In this document: positions 1 through 13,596 of the stretch, piece after piece
Numbering within the stretch: position 1 is the first letter of the stretch
Layout: each line of letters opens with the position of its first letter
Source: Membranipora membranacea
Lineage: Eukaryota; Bryozoa; Gymnolaemata; Cheilostomatida; Membraniporidae
Direction of reading: 5' to 3'
DNA: 64,000 bases
Assembly: GCA_914767715.1 (NCBI GenBank)
Contig: OU612068.1
Coordinates: forward strand, 30,504,001-30,568,000
Notes under the pieces: model-generated
The model's input: only the letters and a program-made list of their open reading frames with translations
What the model was told of the DNA's origin: nothing
Databases searched by the model: none
Made by a program: the position numbers and the translations under genes

Positions 1-3000
1 TTGTCTATCTCCTCTCTGAAGTGAGTGAGGGTGGCTGAGCTGACGACCGGGGGCCTCAGGCTAACCTCACACACAGTGTACGGACAGTACAGAGGCAGGT
101 GACTCAGATACTTCAGTCTCTTTCTAACATCCTGAGATAAACAAGAGCATATTTATAACTGTTGAGTGAGGGGGGATGATTATATTGCTAACAAATAAAG
201 TACATAAGGTACCTAACGCACATGTGACTCTTTGTTTCAGTCACAGCTGTGAATTATATAGTCTATGTTATAGATAGTAAGTAGTGCTAACCTGAGTCAT
301 ACTATTCTCCTCACATTCTAGTATAGTAGCTGTTAGTGTATGAGGAGCCATCTCTAGAGATCCATACTCTGCTGCTAACATTCTGTAATATACATGTCGA
401 GGTCAAGTGTAACAAAGACCGGATACTGCTGTAAGAGTACAAGCAGCTGAACAAGCAGTTAAATGTAGCTTATCCTAATAATAGTACTGGATGGTAAAGA
501 GGGAATATTATTATAAGACTTCTGCTCTTGATAATGCCTGCTAGTCAGACCTATTTATTGATGAATGGTAGATGTTATGTAATGATTAATACCTGGTATT
601 GATAGAGGTAAGGTAGACATGCTGGCCGTCAGCTGACTGGTAGAAGTAGTATACCTCTGTCCTCTTATTACCTCGCTGACTAGACTGAGTGCCAGTGGCT
701 GGCAGTGTTAGTTTAGCTGCCACCTCACTCTCTCCACCATCAGAGCTCGATGTAGAGCTCTCATTACGCTGTCTGAATACAAAGACGGATGACTTTTACA
801 ACAACACATTTGATCATACACCAATAGTGAGAGTTATTTTAGCTTTATCATACATGAATGTGTTGAACTTTTATCAATGTTAGCAAAAAGGTGATCTGTG
901 ATGAATGCTAGCATCCAGTCATTGCCTCACCTCGGAGGATTCTGAAGTTGGTTCTCCCCTTCCAGAGACACATCTGATGTTGACATACTAACAGATGGAG
1001 GAGACATCACCTCACTGGATGAGGCAGGACTCACTGACGACAGCTCCTGTACATGATCAGCCCCTACCTCTCCGTTATCATCAAATGCATCACTGTATCT
1101 CACCACCTTGTGCTAAAGCAAAAACAACAGCAAAATATATTTTGATGCTCGCCATCAAGAGAGCCAATAAAAACGAAAACTGTTCTGAGCAAAAAGTACA
1201 ATTTTATATACTTTGATGGCCAGGTCTTAGCTTTCTGAAATGTCAGAGTCAAGATAAACTAGGAATGTATGGAGCCAAACATAGGTTCTATAAAACAATA
1301 AGAGCTGCTGACTTACCTCAGGTGCTGCTTTAATCGTCTGCACAAGATCATCCTCCCTCTCAGCTCCTGGTTTATCTGCTGTATCTGGTACCAACTCCTT
1401 GACGTTTTCTGAGCTGCTAACACTCTCCCTAGAAGCTAATGTCTTGCTCATTTTGTCATGCTTATATTTCTGCTCATCGAGGCTGTTCAGCGCTGCCTGT
1501 ACATACGATGCCTCCAGAGACTAAAATTATAACCAATATACTGAAATAGAATTTTCATGATTTGAGTCTTTTCTTGACAAGAGCCTTTAGCTTCTTGTAG
1601 CATTTTGGATTGCCCTCGTTGGTCTACCACACTGCAGTCAAGTGGGAAAATACATATAGGCAGTCTGGATAATAATTAATTTGGAGTATATTACTGACCT
1701 GTGTCTCCTCCTGGCTGAGAAGAGCTGTTAGTTGTCTTCTCTCTTTCTTCAGTAAATCGTCGATATAAGATACAGTAGAAGTCAGGAGTTTACTGTATCT
1801 AACATCAACTTCTTCATCTGAAAAAAAAAACAAACTATGACATAGTATACATCATTATATTATTATTATCTTTATTACTAACCATTGGTAGCAAACTAAA
1901 AATTAGCAGCGACCCTTATAGGTTTTTGTAGAAAAAGAGGAGGCATCCTGGGTATAAAAAGTGAAATATAAAAACTGATCAGTTTAGTTTATTCTTTATA
2001 ATTAATACAGCCGGCATTGCTATACTTCATTAGTACTGTGCTTAGCATAATAAATTTTATAATACAGCTAGACACCATATTCAGCGAAAGTGAGGCACTT
2101 AATTGCAGGTTGTGTTACGACATTGGAACACGTATAAGCAATGATGCTATCATTAATTTGTAGTCTAGAGCCCAGGATTTGTGTTGACAAGTCATTCAAC
2201 TTTGATCAGACTTGGTGAAAATTAATATCAAGCTGTTCACGACAAGCTGCTAAATCTATTGCAATGTTCGAACTCAAAATCCGATAAAAATTGATTGAGT
2301 TTACGATAAAAATCCTGGTATGTTGACTGCAAGTCTATGGTCATGTGAATGTCACCCACAATTAAAAGCCCCATATTATTCCTCGTCTAAGTTTACATCA
2401 AGCCTTCCACAAGGTTGTCATTTGCATCAGACCGATTTGTGTGCGTTTTTGAGTTTGTTTTCAAGAAATGTCTCATTTACCATTGATGTTGTGTAGATGA
2501 TCCGAGTAGTTTGCTCTCCACACAGATTTAGGTCTCACATATAGAGAATCTCTCTCCTTCCTCATCAGATAAAGACTGATCTCATCTCCTACTTTGTAAC
2601 TTGGCCTGGTTCGTACGCTAACACTGCATAAAACAATAAAATTGAATAAATTCAAAAGTTTGAATTTGTGTCTACTAGCTAAATCTGATATTATTATCAA
2701 AACAATATTTTACAGTATCTTGCAACGATACTCTATCAATACCCATTGATATACATTGAATGGTACATAGACTTCTTATTTGGAAAGTACAAACCTTTTA
2801 AGATCCTTCTCTTCAATAGCATCAAAGCATATGGGACACTTGGCCCATGCTTTCTCGCTCAGTGATAAATAGTGCAGTATACACGGCCAACAGTATACAT
2901 GAGCACACTTAGTAATCTTAGCAGCCACCGGTACATCTAGACAGATAGGACACGATGCTAACTGCTCATCCGATAGTATCTATAAAATAAGACTCAAATC

Positions 3001-4971
3001 TAACCAAGTTCGGCTATAAGATTGAAGTGATTGTGAAGGAAACAGGTTATTGGTATCATTCTAGATTTCTCCTTCTAATTTAGAAAACTGCTACAAGGTT
3101 TATTAACAGAAAGTGGTCCAATTTCAAGTGATTTTCACTCAAAGTTGAGATTGGAACTAAAAAGGTACTATTTTGTATAATATATATTAAAAAAATACCT
3201 TTTAAGTACCTTCAACTTTGAGTGAAAGTGAGTTGAAACTAGGACATATGTTGTGAATGAACCTTATAGCAGAATATTACCAAAATCCTGACTCCTTTAT
3301 ATTCACCGCTCATAGTTTTCGGCATCCGAAATAAATTATTGAATAAATATGAGCATTGTGATCAAATATAAGAACAAACAGCTTGAGAATATTGTCTGTG
3401 GTTACTATTTTATCAAGACCCAGGCATATTTGCTGCTTGTGCAGGAAATGGACACAAACTTACTACTTGATCTATCTGCTCCCATTCCACCATACAATCA
3501 GAGTCAGCAAGCTGCCCAACATATTCATCGCCTAATGGTGGTTTGACGACAAACTGACAGTGTGCTTGAAGAAACTGCTGCTTTGTGTATATGGGTTGCT
3601 TGGATCTACCTGACCTGCAATGTCATAAAAAAACCATTAAACAAATGAGTAGCCAGATCAAGGAAAACACCAATATAAAGTCTAATTCATTTAGACTACC
3701 GAATTGATGGCCTACTCTGTTTGGCTCAACATGTTCTCGGAAATCCCTCATTTTATGATAACCCATCTCCAAATGATAGACAGCAGGCCAGAACACATAA
3801 ATGGCAATAACATATGGATATATCACCTCCAGTTTTGATGTGATACTGGTCGCCTCGCTGCTCTGCCTCCTGATTCCTGACTAGGCAGTGGAGCGTAGGT
3901 AAAGTTGAGAAGGTGACTGGCGCTCTCACGCTGATGTCTGCCTCCTCTATTCTCAGCCACAGCCGTCTGTGCTGAGTGTGATGTAGTAACACGTGAATCT
4001 CTCCTCACTCTGTTCACCTGAGAAAAACAAAAACAGTCATCAGGTCTTGGACTCTCTGATTTCAGATTTCAGACTACGGATCATTGTACCAAACGCCACT
4101 TCAATTTCTTTCATTGTTTTATGACATTTTACAACAAAAATTTTAAGTATAACTGAGTTACAATGAGAGCTGTCAGATACATTTCTTCATCATCCTCACC
4201 ATGATATTGTATGTAAACAATACAAATCGATCAATCAATCAAAAAAGAGCGTAAGCTTACTTCTCTTTCGGGGCAACTACTGGTATCACTCCAAAATCTG
4301 CTACAGTTATGTGTATATGAAAGGTTCAGTTATCATAGCTCACCTCATAATTCTGCTGATTTGTCGCAGGTCTTCTCTGCCCACGATTCTGGGCTGGGTA
4401 CCTGCTGTTTCTACCACCTCCATTTTCTCTTCGATTATTATAATTGGATGATTTCCCTGAAATGAAAGAATACGACCGCGACATTGAAATACAACTTCAA
4501 ACAAAATTCATGCATCATTCGATAGCTCTTTGTAGCCTACCTATCAAGTTTGCGCTATAAATGACTTTGAAGCTCAAGACAAGCATATCCAGTAAGCAGT
4601 ACCCTCATTCCATGATTATCGTGCACACTCCCTTTTGTCCTACACAAAAACAAAATGTAAATATCCCGACCCACCTATGCATATATATACATATACAAAC
4701 ATACACATATATATATCCTACATGTGTGTGCATGCATTTGTGGTAGGTCAAGGACATACATAACACCAAGGATTGGTTACATACATAATAATAATAATAA
4801 AAACTGTACAGCATGACCAAACTAGCTGTTCATGTGAGAATATTCACCTTTAAAATCACCAGCATGTGAGTTTTGTAGAGAGTTAGCAGATGAGTATTTG
4901 GTGCTGACAGCAGAATTTTGAATTTGATGACTGGGAGTCGATGATTGGGCACGTGCTACTTTCTTTTCCAT
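1..4971 (-). CDS. RNF10: RNF10-like RING-finger E3 ubiquitin ligase (3' end outside window)
   Basis: Twelve exons read in phase on the minus strand: 4848-4971, 4344-4456, 3827-4017, 3464-3614, 2795-2979, 2481-2623, 1699-1817, 1317-1520, 931-1112, 593-772, 292-382 and 1-131, giving about 604 residues before the window edge. The 2795-2979 exon encodes a C3HC4 RING (CPIC, then CAH, CWPC and CPIC), followed across the next splice by [14 protein letters not shown]. Other family blocks are [37 protein letters not shown] and [15 protein letters not shown]. All match vertebrate RNF10 in order. RNF10 is a RING E3; in mammals it is linked to ribosomal-protein ubiquitination and Schwann-cell transcription (family knowledge). 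The start is the ATG at 4969-4971, because an in-frame TAA lies a few codons upstream. The Gly/Arg/Asn-rich N-terminus is probably disordered. Orthology is very likely; individual splice sites are manual calls. Confidence 0.93.
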
Positions 4972-5310
4972 CTTGTCTTCTTCCGTTGTTACTTACAGTG
5001 AGGCCCTCGGGGGACCTAGATTGCTTTGGTCTCTTTCTACTCACACTTGCTAAAGCAATATTGCTTAACGAAGATGATTTCTGTTTGAGAAACATTTTAG
5101 GAATCCATGATTGCAACCAACAAGAAAATGATGAAAATCAGATAAGTTCTGATTTTTCAACAATTATTGTTATTGGGGTTGGTGAGAGTGGAAGTTGATG
5201 TATGTGAAGCCGGGTCTAGCTTTGACCCAGTAGCCTTCTAGAGCTCTGTCACACTTCAAATAGCTTGGAGGAATTTTGGGAGTGCTAGCTGCCTGATGTG
5301 CAACTAAACA

Positions 5311-5720
5311 CAAGATGGCGTAACACTTAGCCCAAAATATTATTTTAAGATTTGAATGATGATTTTCATATATACAACAGTTGAAGAAGGGTGATTAACT
5401 TGCAAGATTCAAGGCTAATTTCCTTGCAGTGACTGTACTCTGACATGGATGGACAACTCCCATTATTATCACTCATGTCGTCGTGATGATGAACAGACAA
5501 CTCCCTATAAGTCACAACTAAATTCATGGTTAGTGGAAACAGGGAGGGGGAAAAACACACCGTATGTCAATTTTTTCTTATGTAAAATTAGTTGTGATTG
5601 AGTTCCATCAGTATAAAACTTTGCGGCAGTAATTGGATGTAGCTTAAACTCTAGCAGCGCTCATGTTACGTATTGGTTGACATCTCAGTCACTTTGCGGC
5701 TGCGCATGTGCAACCAATCA
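5311..5720 (-). promoter_or_regulatory. Possible promoter region upstream of RNF10
   Basis: About 340-750 bp upstream of the RNF10 start codon lie a CAAGATGGCG string (5311-5320, the YY1-type core), a GCGCATGTGC string near 5702 resembling an NRF1 half-palindrome, and CCAATCA near 5713. Such motifs are common at housekeeping promoters. Transcription start and function are inferred only from position. Confidence 0.25.
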
Positions 5721-7500
5721 GTTCACCAAAGCGATTGTACTAAATGGGCTTGATTTCTTAAACTGAAAAGTTACCCCACCCGCAATAAGAAAAGTAAGCA
5801 TCTATGTATAAATGTATATAGGACGATTGGGCCACTTTGTGGGAGTGCTGCTATCGTGCAAAGAGACTCGTATCCCAGAGTCAGTCCGCTGCAAATGGTG
5901 CACGTCTCAGTAACAACCATCTGAAACTCCGACAAGCTGCTTCATAAAAGTTTACAAGTGGTCAGCTGTACCTTACTGAATTTTTGACCGATCAAATAGG
6001 TTAATGCATTCCTATAACCACACATAAATTGCCATGAGCTATTTTAGGGACAGATATGTTCTCCTAATCCATGATTATATAATATATATCAGAGGGTTGA
6101 TCACAATATTGTGGAGTCATGACTGTTCAAGTAAGCGTCAAGCAGCATAATGCCTTCCAAGGTTGCAGTTTTGAAGTTACGATTATAGTTACAAAAGGTT
6201 GTTTTCAATCAGTGCTGGAATTAACACCAAATTTATGGTTAAAATCTATTTATAGTGATATCACTGTTCCTTCATCTCAGCAGTGCAATGGTTGCACTGT
6301 TCGGTAGATGGAACACATTTTTCTCCTTTTTTTATATCTTTCAACATTTTAGTTAGTCTTTAACTTCACCGTATCACGTAACAGCTTAAATACATTCCCT
6401 AAGTATATATGATTTTGCCATCAGCTCACCTCTCATAACATAAAAAAGATTGTTCGGCACGGTTTGGTGCTGTTTCTCAATTATGATCATTACCAGCCAT
6501 TACGTAAATCAATCCTTTTTGAAAAGGCACATCTTAATATATTTTGCTTATTACTGCCAGACTTGGTAACTTGATTTGCCCTAAACAGTTGTGTATTGCC
6601 ACATTTCATAACACTATGACCAAAGAATTTGGCTCTATTTCTATCAAAAAGATTAAGCCTAAATTTCTAATACCACTTATACCACACGTACTGGACAATA
6701 TAGTTCAATCCTGTGATAGCTAAGGACAATCTGCCTTGAGATGAGTAAGAGAGATCTACTTTAGTCAGTCTCTTTATTGGATGAGTGTGTCTGTTCTTCT
6801 GTATCGCCTAGCGAGTCGCCCTGTTCAGTGATTTCCAACTGTTGGATCTTTGATTTTCAGCGTCCCATCATACAGGCAAAATAAGCTCCAACCCCATCAA
6901 TTGCCGTCTAAATCATAAATTGCAAAAAAAAAAAATATTGACATTGCAGCTAGGGAAAATAACACAGTAGTTATCACCAACGGTAAGGTAAAAGGAATAA
7001 AACACTATTCAAATTTCTCAGTGCATGTGCTTGCTTCATCTAAATTTATGACCAGGAAAATACATCTTTGTGGCCCGTAGCACATATTCAATCGCATTAA
7101 AATAAATATTTTGTTTTGGAATGATGAAACCCATCATCATATCCAAAAGTGACTCCCACAGACGGCTGGTGGCCAGATGATGAAAGGTATGAGTGGTTCC
7201 TTTTTTGTTGTACTTTTTACTTCTGGAGTTGTTGTGATGTGTATTGTTGGAGGTGGTACTGTGGTTGTTGTTGGTGCTTTAGTTGGTATTGACCAGATAG
7301 TAGAAGGCCACTCATCTATTGCCTCTAAAGTTATTTCGAAATGAAAAAAGAGTTTTTGTAATCACCATTAATACATGAAATACATATATCACCAATCATC
7401 ATGATCTAGTCATAATTCTTGATCTACAGTTGGTTTTCATACAAAGAATATTTTGCAATAACATGCCTTGTTTTCCTTCAACCACCCCGGTGATGGCTTT
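5721..7500. other. Intergenic stretch, no secure gene
   Basis: No convincing gene was found. The minus strand between about 7115 and 7308 is open and reads as a Thr/Pro-rich peptide (short TTTT and PPP runs) ending in TGA, after an acceptor-like sequence near 7310. It could be a mucin-like linker exon, but its phase does not join the neighbouring exons of the 7501-9030 gene. The rest is AT-rich with no recognisable repeats. Confidence 0.3.
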
Positions 7501-9030
7501 CTAGCCTGGTCCACATTGTCTCTGGCAGCCATCACTGAAAAAAACTTGAACCTCTTCTAAATGGCAAGGTTGGCACAATGCACATATTATACATACCACA
7601 TCTGGGTTAGCCAAGTGTCAGCCAACCCTTCAATAAAAGAGTTCAGGTTGCTGCAACTGTGGTGGGCGTGTCTACCGCCTGCTGAGCAGCCTTTATCTCT
7701 TTCACAGTTACATTTAGAGGTCTGTCTGATCACATCATTGGTGAACACCAAGGCACGCCTCGCAGTGAGAAGGTGTAACATCTATGGGCACACATCTCTT
7801 ACTTTTACAGACTAAGTTTACTCCTCATCTGGCCCCGCCCATAACATTAGAAAATTGAGATCCAATGATGCTTCCCCTGTAATATCAGATACTTACTTAG
7901 CTGTCTCCAAAAGTGGTAAATATTGGAAGCTTAGGTGTTATGTCTCCTTAATTACCAAGCAAGTAAATCCTGTTTATGTGACAACCACATAAAACCTAGT
8001 CATTCATATACTTAGAAAGACTAAACTCACTGGCAGCTGTTGCTCAATTTTTTTTGGATTTACATCAAACCTCTGAGGATCAGTAGCCCACTCTGCACTG
8101 TGAGGTATAGTCCGGTGGCAGCCCCCTCCTATCTTATCACTTCCATTTACGATTTTGGATGGATAAGGTTTGTCAGTTGTTTCTGGTACAGTTTTTCATA
8201 CTGATCGCAATGGTAATATTGTACCTTACACTAAGTTGCACAATAGGCCGCAAATTGCCAAAAATGCTGCTGGTTGAAGGGAAAGTGATAAAAAATGTCA
8301 TAATTGGTGGATCTAAAAGTTTACATAGGTCTGCTAACATGAATAGCCGAGATGCGGCCAGCAACGGTTGCAATACCCCTTTTATTCACCTTTATATAAC
8401 TATCATTAAAGCCAAACTACTTTTTCAATTATGCCGCTGCCTAAAAAACTGGCTTCGAATGTTCGTATTGATCTGATTTTTTATGGTGACCTTGAAGTGA
8501 CCCTCTCCCATCGCATAACAATCAGTTTTCAATGCTCTGAGTGTGTTGATTTCAAATAGTGCGTATTTTTAAGTTTCCATTATAGTATCATAAAAATCGT
8601 CTTTACATGGTTATATAGCGTGTAAAGCAAAGATTAACTAATTACGTCAGTTCTCAAGGCGACTGCAAAATTGAAAAAGTAGTGGCGTTTTAATGATAGT
8701 AATAAACAGGTGATCTAAGAGGGTATTGCATTGCTTTTTATGCTAGCATGTACCATGTAAACTTGTAGATCCACCAATTATGATATGCTCTTTCAGATTT
8801 TGGATGTTTTGAAACCATATCATCATTTCCTGATCACTTTCCCTTTTGCCGGCATCGTTTTTGGCAATTAGCTGCCTAATGTGCAACTTAGTGCAAGCAG
8901 GGAGAATGGTGCAAGGAAAATATCACCATTGCGATCAGTATGAAAAAACTGTACCAGAAACAACTGACAAACCTTATCCTTCCAAAATCGAATCAAACAG
9001 CTGAACATCAGAAGCAGAGGCTTCTGTCAT
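7501..9030 (-). CDS. Unrecognised small Cys-rich gene, interrupted by a palindromic element
   Basis: Minus-strand pieces join in phase. ATG at 9028-9030 opens MTEASASDVQLFD up to 8991; then 8031-8149 encodes GGGCHRTIPHSAEWATDPQ and ends CCA|GTGAGT; 7597-7781 encodes a segment with KCNCERDKGC and HHSCSN and ends at GTATGT; 7501-7534 encodes DGCQRQCGPG and a stop. The 841-bp inverted-repeat element at 8150-8990 lies between the first two pieces, and leaving it out keeps the reading frame. The protein would be about 130 aa with clustered Cys and no visible signal peptide. I do not recognise the family. Either this is a gene broken by an insertion, or the element lies in an intron or has been exonised. 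Support is limited to open frames, phase and splice consensus. Confidence 0.35.
8150..8990. mobile_element. Foldback/MITE-like element with long imperfect inverted repeats
   Basis: The left part (8150 to about 8450) recurs inverted as the right part (about 8650-8990) with small indels. Both ends begin CGATTTTGGA and continue GGATAAGGTTTGTCAG. The unpaired centre is roughly 200 bp. No transposase frame is visible, so it is non-autonomous, and no clear target-site duplication was found, so the superfamily is undetermined. It sits inside the 7501-9030 gene. Confidence 0.75.
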
Positions 9031-9761
9031 CCTATAATATGATAACAATGGTAATGTTATGCAATCCTCTGAAGTTGCCACCATTGGGTCTGACTTTCAA
9101 GGTCAAAACACACTGAGTGGTTGCAATGAGAATCATATAAAATTATATAAAAGTGCAATGGAAAAAAGATGGTTATGGATAACATAGTTGTGGTAGTTTA
9201 CAACTTGGCGTATACTTAAGTCTCAATATAATTGACTTACCTTTATTTAGGATTAAGAGTTCCAAAATAAGACACATCTGTTATGATGGAGGAATTTATT
9301 CTTTTGATGTACTGGTCAATCTTTATTAATTGATCAGACTATGACTGAACTGCTATCTAACGTAACGTACTCGTAAATATTAGTAAATTTAGCACCAGCT
9401 ACATAAAACACAAGACATAAAACAACAAACAGTCAGCAGGACTTCCTTATGAAACAAGTGAAAGAAGATTCCACATGCATCTACTGGAGATAGTAATTTA
9501 AATTGGCTGATCAAAATAGTGAAAAAAGTTGTTACACTCATTTCTGAAAGTCCTGACATATTTACACAAAATACACCTCAATATATTGACTGTAAAGTAG
9601 ATTTATTCAAAAGCCTGATAGTATGAGATAAGTTGAGACCTGTATACCGATCAGATCACCAAATATTGAATCATAAGCAATACTCCCTGGTTCATTTGAT
9701 AGGAGATCTCCAAATAATCAACTATGAATACACTGACACTAACAATAAGATATCACAAATA
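8991..9761. other. Spacer between minus-strand genes
   Basis: Apart from the short ATG-bearing piece at 8991-9030, this is AT-rich sequence in which I see no gene, repeat or RNA. It contains the likely 3' untranslated region of the 9762-13596 gene. Confidence 0.35.
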
Positions 9762-12700
9762 TCACGCTGCAGTCCTCGACGATGAGGAGCTGAAAAGTCT
9801 TTTGAATTTACTCCAGCGAGATAATCTTGGCTTAGAGTGATTAGCAGTTATCACCACTACTTGCTCTGTCTGATCTGTGCCTCTCTCTACCCATACATGA
9901 CTGTCTGTAACAGAACCAAACACTAATTATAGTCATACGCTATTATAGTCATACACTATTCAATGGACCGAGGTAGTTCATTGTACTATTAGAGTCATAT
10001 CATATATATACCCCTACACATATAATCCTGGACAATAATAATCCTGGACAGTAATGGAGCAGTTGTACCAAGCTGTGATGTCTATAATGAACTAAGAGGA
10101 TGACAAGAGATTGTCTCGGGGCCATAGATTCTGCATTTCTGTTGTTCTTGATGTAAGAGCAACAGGTTTGCTAATTTGACTTTTTGCAAATTTATTTTAT
10201 CAGGGTAAAATAAAACAAAAATCAGCCATATTATGTTATAGAAGGCACATCTACTCATACGTAATGAGCTCGGGATGATGAAAAAGTATCTGTAAAATGA
10301 TGAAACTTGGATGTAATCAATTCTATCATTCACAATAAGAAGACGTGATCATTTAGTTGGAGTTATCATCTCGTAAGGAGCACTCGGCAACGAGCATACT
10401 ATGATTGTAATGAAAAGAGGAGGAGATGTAAGGTCTATCATAAAGCAAGCGGGGAATATATACTTTAGAGTTAACTGATACTTACTGCTCTCAGTTTTCC
10501 GTAATGGTGACATAGGCAGTATGAATGAGGCTAAGTCCGGTCTTCTGAATGAGATACTTCTGAGCATGATATCCGAGTCTGCCGGATCCCTCAGCTCTGT
10601 ATCAATCATACATCCACCTTCACTCTGCTGTCTAATACTACCATTACACCCAGCAGCTGCCACGACTGTGTCTCTTTGCAGGCTATCAGTGGACGCAAGT
10701 GTCGAACAGTTTTGATTTTTGTAGCAGAATGTTGGTTTGAATGAGCCGTGATTGTGTTCACAGTCTGTACAGCCTTCACAGTTAGATCCGGGAGTAGACG
10801 ACTCAGCGTGATGCTCGCTGGCCCAATTCTCCTCCCAGTACAGTATATCAGAATTATTGTTAGTCTCTACTGCACTTTTCACCTTCTTCTCAGGTGATTG
10901 ATCCAGGCCCGTAAATGAAGTCATAGCGCTATATTTTGGATCGAGTATAAATCCGTTTCTATCGTGAGATGTCTCAGAGTTGCTCATTTGTGAAGGCGAG
11001 CTAGAACTAGAACGATTGCCAATCGGGCCTGAGAAACACGAGTATGCATTCAGTGGCTGCACGCCATCATTCAGGTCTTCCTCTCTTGGGCTGTTTAACT
11101 CATACACTTCATCTCGAGTGACCCACTCCTGGCTCGGATCTATATGCGCGCTGCCGGATGTCTTGCTGCCTGGTGACTGCAATATCTCGTATCGCTCATA
11201 GTCATAACTAGCAGAGGTTACCGGCTCTACAGAGTCTGATTGATCTGCTGACTCTGTCAGCTGTGAGTGATGACTGGCAGCGTATTGTTGGTGAAAGTCA
11301 CAGCTCTGCTGATACGGTTCTATGTCTGGCATATAGTCTGTATTATCATCATCATATTGTGAGGAATGAGAAGATGAGTCTGAGTCATAGAAATGATCAT
11401 CAAACTGTTGGTGTGTATATCGCTCGACCCCGCCCGGAGAGCTGCTTCTGCCTCTAAGTCTATCCATCATTTCATCAAATATGTTTCCCCATGTTGAGTC
11501 TCCAGGAGCCTTAGGTATATAACTACTGAGTGTTTGTTTGGCTCTTCGGCTGCGTCGGCGATAAGTTAAGTCTGAGTATTGTTCCTTACGTTTCCTCATA
11601 GTCTTAGTGGAGGCCATCATATCCACCATGTGCTGTGTAACCTCAGCCTCATTCTGAATGTTAGCTATCAGCAAGTCCTCATCAAACTCCACTCGATAGT
11701 GTCCGTTAGCGACAGTATGGTTATCATGAGTGCTGTCAGCGGGCCTGAAACACAAATATACACTTTCACAAGATACAGTGTACATTGATTTGAAACGCTA
11801 TTTTTATCACACATCTTGTTTAACGGGAAATCTTTTTGGTTTAGCCGGAGGGAGGAACAGAACAAGGGAAGTTTCGGATCATGATCCAAGTTACAATGTT
11901 CTAATAATTACATTATCATTGAGAAGCATGACTGGCCAGTGCTCAAACAAGCAGCAGCTATTGACATACAACATAATAACATAACTATTGTATTCCAGCA
12001 CGGCCCAATACTCAAAGTGTCTATTTTGTTTGGTCAGTTTTCAGATAAATTATTAACCTTCCATTAGAAATACATGGGCAAATGTTACTTAGATGCACTC
12101 AAAGAAAACCATTTACTGTCAGAGGGTGGCGCGGCTATCATGATTAAGTCTCGAAATAAGCAGGATGGAGTCAAATGGTGAACCACTTAACAAGAGTAGA
12201 CCTAATAAAATTAGTCTCTCACTAATATGGATGCTCTTAATTGAACATAGTCCTACACTCGACAGCAATGCCATCAGACATGTGGGACGATCTGCAGGAT
12301 TAGTGGAAAGTCTGAAATAATCGGGTAAAGTTACTCAGGCTATAACTTGGTTGCTTATACGCTATTTTGAGTCATTGAGATGGCACCCACACCCATTTTC
12401 CAATCAACAATATTGACTGATATGCAAAGCGTTTGACACGACAAGAGGAGCAGAGCAAAATAATAATCATCATAACAATACTGTATTTATATTTTTATTA
12501 ATTTAGTATCATATTTGTATTCCACATGTCAGCTTGCAGATTACAGTCTATACAATACTTGGAACTTCTTGATAGCAAATATTTAAACATTGCCTTGTTT
12601 GTTTGTTTCATGGCAGGACATGCTCGGAGTCCAATCAACATTATCTAATATACTGGATGTTGAATTACCATACCCTGAGGTTGACGCCGCTAGTCGTTTT

Positions 12701-13596
12701 GGCTCATCGTCACACGGGCTTATTCCCAGACCAGAATCCGAAGCACTGACACTCACCACCATCTGTCATAGGAAAGTAAACAACAAGCAATTAAGGAAAA
12801 ACCTTATGGCTGTGAAATTAATAAAGCAGAAATTGAATGAAGCGTCTGTTTACAAACAATAATTCTTAATGAGCCTAATAATATCTTAGTCACTGAAATG
12901 ACCAGACAGTAAATAGAAAAGTTGATATCACCAATAGGTCAGCTTTCATTCAAGCAACATCTACAGTGACATTCGGATATAACCCTCCCTGATTAAATCA
13001 TGAATAATGCTCAAAGAACAAAACAAATAGATCTGTGAGAAAACTCGTTCTCTCATTACTTTTCTTTCATGAGAAGCCTAGGCTATAATACACCAGAGGG
13101 TTTAACTGGCTTTCACTGCCTGGCTTCCTGGTTTGATTATGACAAAATATTTGAGATTTGCTTGAATGCTTTGAATACAATGGTTTGCCCTAAATCAGGC
13201 TGTGATATTTATTAATTTTACATTTAATATTACAGTAAAACTAAATTTTTTCAATTTTGAGGAACAGTAATGAGTCACATGTACGTTACAGTGGCCTTCT
13301 AAGTTAGCAGGGTATGAGACACTTACAGTGGGTGAGTAGAGTAGTTCCTTCTCGTACCACTCATCACGTAACTTAGATATCCTCTTCTGATGTTCACACG
13401 ATTGCTCATGAAACTTGACTAGCTTTGACTGAGATCTCTCTATACCAGTATCCATGTCGTCACTGAGATCAGCACCGCTACAACGACACCGACATGGTAT
13501 AACTACCCGCTTCTTACCGGACTGTAGCTCGTACAGCTCTCCTCCCCCACCGCTCAGTCGAGGATAAGCTGTCGTGTTTACTGTCATGTCAGACAT
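9762..13596 (-). CDS. Unrecognised disordered acidic/Ser-rich protein, 586 aa
   Basis: Four exons fit in phase: 13327-13596 (ATG at 13594-13596), 12674-12762, 10486-11744 and 9762-9904; 1,761 nt in total. The first exon has a CRCRC cluster followed by a charged, probably helical segment (KLVKFHEQSCEHQKRISKL). Exon 2 contains SDSGLGIS, resembling a DSG-type phosphodegron. The long third exon begins with a charged helix and a basic patch (RKRKEQ, YRRRSRRAK), then becomes Ser/Asp/Gln-rich with several SP sites. The last exon ends basic (SRWSKFKRLF) with a Ser run. No catalytic domain or transmembrane segment is evident. The composition suggests a regulated scaffold or nuclear protein, but no function is assigned. 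An alternative last exon lies at 10349-10398. The exon-2 donor (GG|GTATGG) is not strong; phase supports it. Confidence 0.65.
10349..10398 (-). other. Alternative terminal exon of the 9762-13596 gene
   Basis: After the donor at 10485/10486 (AGCA|GTAAGT) an acceptor ending CATAG at 10399 would give a 50-nt exon, ICSLPSAPYEMITPTK then TGA, in phase. Using it gives 555 aa in place of 586. It competes with the 9762-9904 exon, which also fits in phase. An AATAAA lies downstream near 10190. Both may be used; transcript data would decide. Confidence 0.4.

Noticed and set aside
4561-4820. Opposing small open frames near 4561-4820
   Set aside because: Low-complexity TATA/CATA microsatellite-like sequence inside RNF10 intron 1.
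8159-8476. 105-codon plus-strand open frame resembling a membrane protein
   Set aside because: It lies entirely inside the left arm of the palindromic element, whose homologous right arm has no matching open frame.
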